Shown one piece after another: positions 6,083 to 6,494 of a stretch of DNA of 6,494 nucleotides. A model generated the notes under the pieces. That model made no database searches, was not told the DNA's origin, and saw only the letters and a list, made by a program, of their open reading frames with translations. How positions within the stretch are numbered: the stretch's first letter is position 1; each line of letters begins with the position of its first letter. A program made the position numbers and the translations under genes. The stretch lies in NCBI GenBank assembly GCA_029858145.1, contig JAOUFP010000177.1, positions 1 through 6,494 of the forward strand, read 5' to 3'. The DNA is from Nitrospirota bacterium (lineage in GTDB: Bacteria > Nitrospirota > Thermodesulfovibrionia > Thermodesulfovibrionales > UBA6898).

Positions 6083-6111
6083 ACTATACAATGCTTTCAG
6101 GCTTAAAGCAA
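6083..6111 (-). promoter_or_regulatory. Promoter candidate of the DUF922-like gene, possibly leaderless
   Basis: Read on the minus strand: TTGCTT (6111-6106, 3/6 to TTGACA), a 17-nt spacer, and TATAGT (6088-6083, 5/6 to TATAAT). Only six A residues then precede the ATG at 6076, so transcription would begin at or next to the start codon; this agrees with the missing Shine-Dalgarno site. The spacer contains an inverted repeat TGCTTT (6092-6097)/AAAGCA (6105-6110) around CAGGCTT, which could be an operator. Confidence 0.4.
6095..6105 (+). repeat. Short repeated motif, copy C, in the DUF922-like promoter
   Basis: TTTCAGGCTTA between the proposed -10 and -35 of the minus-strand promoter, at the centre of the TGCTTT/AAAGCA inverted repeat (6092-6110). 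Confidence 0.4.
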
Positions 6112-6135
6112 ATACGGCTAAATTTACCCCTGATC

Positions 6136-6144
6136 TGGTAAAAT
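6136..6144 (+). promoter_or_regulatory. Extended -10 promoter candidate of scpA
   Basis: TGGTAAAAT is an extended -10 pattern (TGn then TAAAAT, 5/6 to TATAAT) 26 nt before the scpA ATG at 6171. No good -35 hexamer sits 17 nt upstream, as is usual for extended -10 promoters. It lies back to back with the promoter candidate of the divergent gene. Confidence 0.35.
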
Positions 6145-6170
6145 ACCCATGGAGATATTCCAGCAGGGAT

Positions 6171-6494
6171 ATGGAACAATTATATAAAATAAAGATTCCT
6201 GAATTTGAAGGCCCCCTTGACCTCCTTTTGCATCTCATCCGGGAGAACAAGGTTGATATTTATGATATCCCGATATCCCTTATTACGGGTCAGTACCTCC
6301 GGTACATTGAGATCATGAAGGAACTCGATCTTGAGATAGCCGGAGAATTTCTCGTCATGGCTGCTACCCTCATACAGATAAAGTCGAGGATGCTCCTGCC
6401 CCCTGATGAAGAGGCTGCTGCGGAGGAGGTGGAAGACCCGAGGCTTGAGTTGGTGCAGCGGCTGCTCGAATACCAGGCGTATAACGAAGCGGCC
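6171..6494 (+). CDS. scpA: Segregation and condensation protein A, 5' part
   Basis: The first 108 residues of ScpA; the frame is open at the right edge. The N-terminus has the family signature FEGPLDLLLHLIRENKVDIY (12-31), the helix-forming block that binds the Smc head-proximal region, then IPISLITGQYLRY and AGEFLVMAATLIQIKSRMLLP (57-77), followed by an acidic linker. ScpA is the kleisin that bridges the Smc ATPase heads and recruits ScpB for chromosome organisation and segregation; scpB, often the next gene, is outside the window. The start ATG at 6171 is preceded by AGGG at only 2 nt and by GGAGAT at 14 nt, so the ribosome site is poor, but the protein alignment fits this start. The gene is divergent from the DUF922-like gene. 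Confidence 0.95.
   Translation, partial: MEQLYKIKIPEFEGPLDLLLHLIRENKVDIYDIPISLITGQYLRYIEIMKELDLEIAGEFLVMAATLIQIKSRMLLPPDEEAAAEEVEDPRLELVQRLLEYQAYNEAA

Noticed and set aside
6077..6250. N-terminal 58-codon extension of the DUF922-like frame
   Set aside because: It runs antisense through the scpA start, is basic and unlike any leader, and would bury the signal peptide beginning MNLRYFIPLF.
1..6494. CRISPR array, insertion sequence, tRNA or rRNA
   Set aside because: No spaced repeats, transposase-like frames, terminal inverted repeats or structural RNA signatures were found on reading the window.

Overview
The window reads as ordinary bacterial chromosome with moderate GC and dense, mostly housekeeping or envelope-related genes. 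I see no mobile element, tRNA, rRNA or CRISPR array. The gene mix (Nfn-type transhydrogenase, single-helix Tat subunit, DedA protein, TPR/DUF2059-like secreted protein, ScpA) suits a Gram-negative-type bacterium with anaerobic, ferredoxin-linked metabolism, for example Nitrospirota or Desulfobacterota. That placement is a guess from gene content only.

Layout. (1) 1-630 (+): 3' part of an MscS-family mechanosensitive channel gene, open at the left edge. (2) 631-837: about 200 bp between convergent genes, with a strong hairpin at 755-789. (3) 838-1008 (-): a complete 56-residue TatA protein with a very good ribosome binding site and its own promoter candidate at 1065-1093. (4) 1132-1725 (-): a DedA/VTT-family membrane protein. 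(5) 1726-1854: a divergent AT-rich intergenic region. (6) 1855-2919 (+): a secreted TPR protein with two DUF2059-like segments. (7) 2987-3835 and 3820-5259 (+): the two subunits of a probable electron-bifurcating NADH-dependent reduced ferredoxin:NADP+ oxidoreductase (NfnA/NfnB), translationally coupled. (8) 5267-6076 (-): a secreted protein resembling DUF922 putative zinc peptidases, with an altered zinc motif and a 12-bp tandem repeat in its last codons. (9) 6077-6170: a second divergent promoter region. (10) 6171-6494 (+): the 5' part of scpA, open at the right edge.

How they fit together. NfnA and NfnB form one enzyme and one transcription unit, perhaps read through from the TPR gene 67 bp upstream. 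TatA would need TatC from elsewhere. The other genes are neighbours without an evident shared pathway. I do not see a clearly new multi-gene system. The most useful second looks are the TPR/double-DUF2059-like architecture, the Tyr-Glu-His-Asp-His variant of the zincin motif with a possible leaderless promoter, the 7-bp gap between convergent stop codons, and a short repeated motif (TTTCAGGCTTA) present three times.
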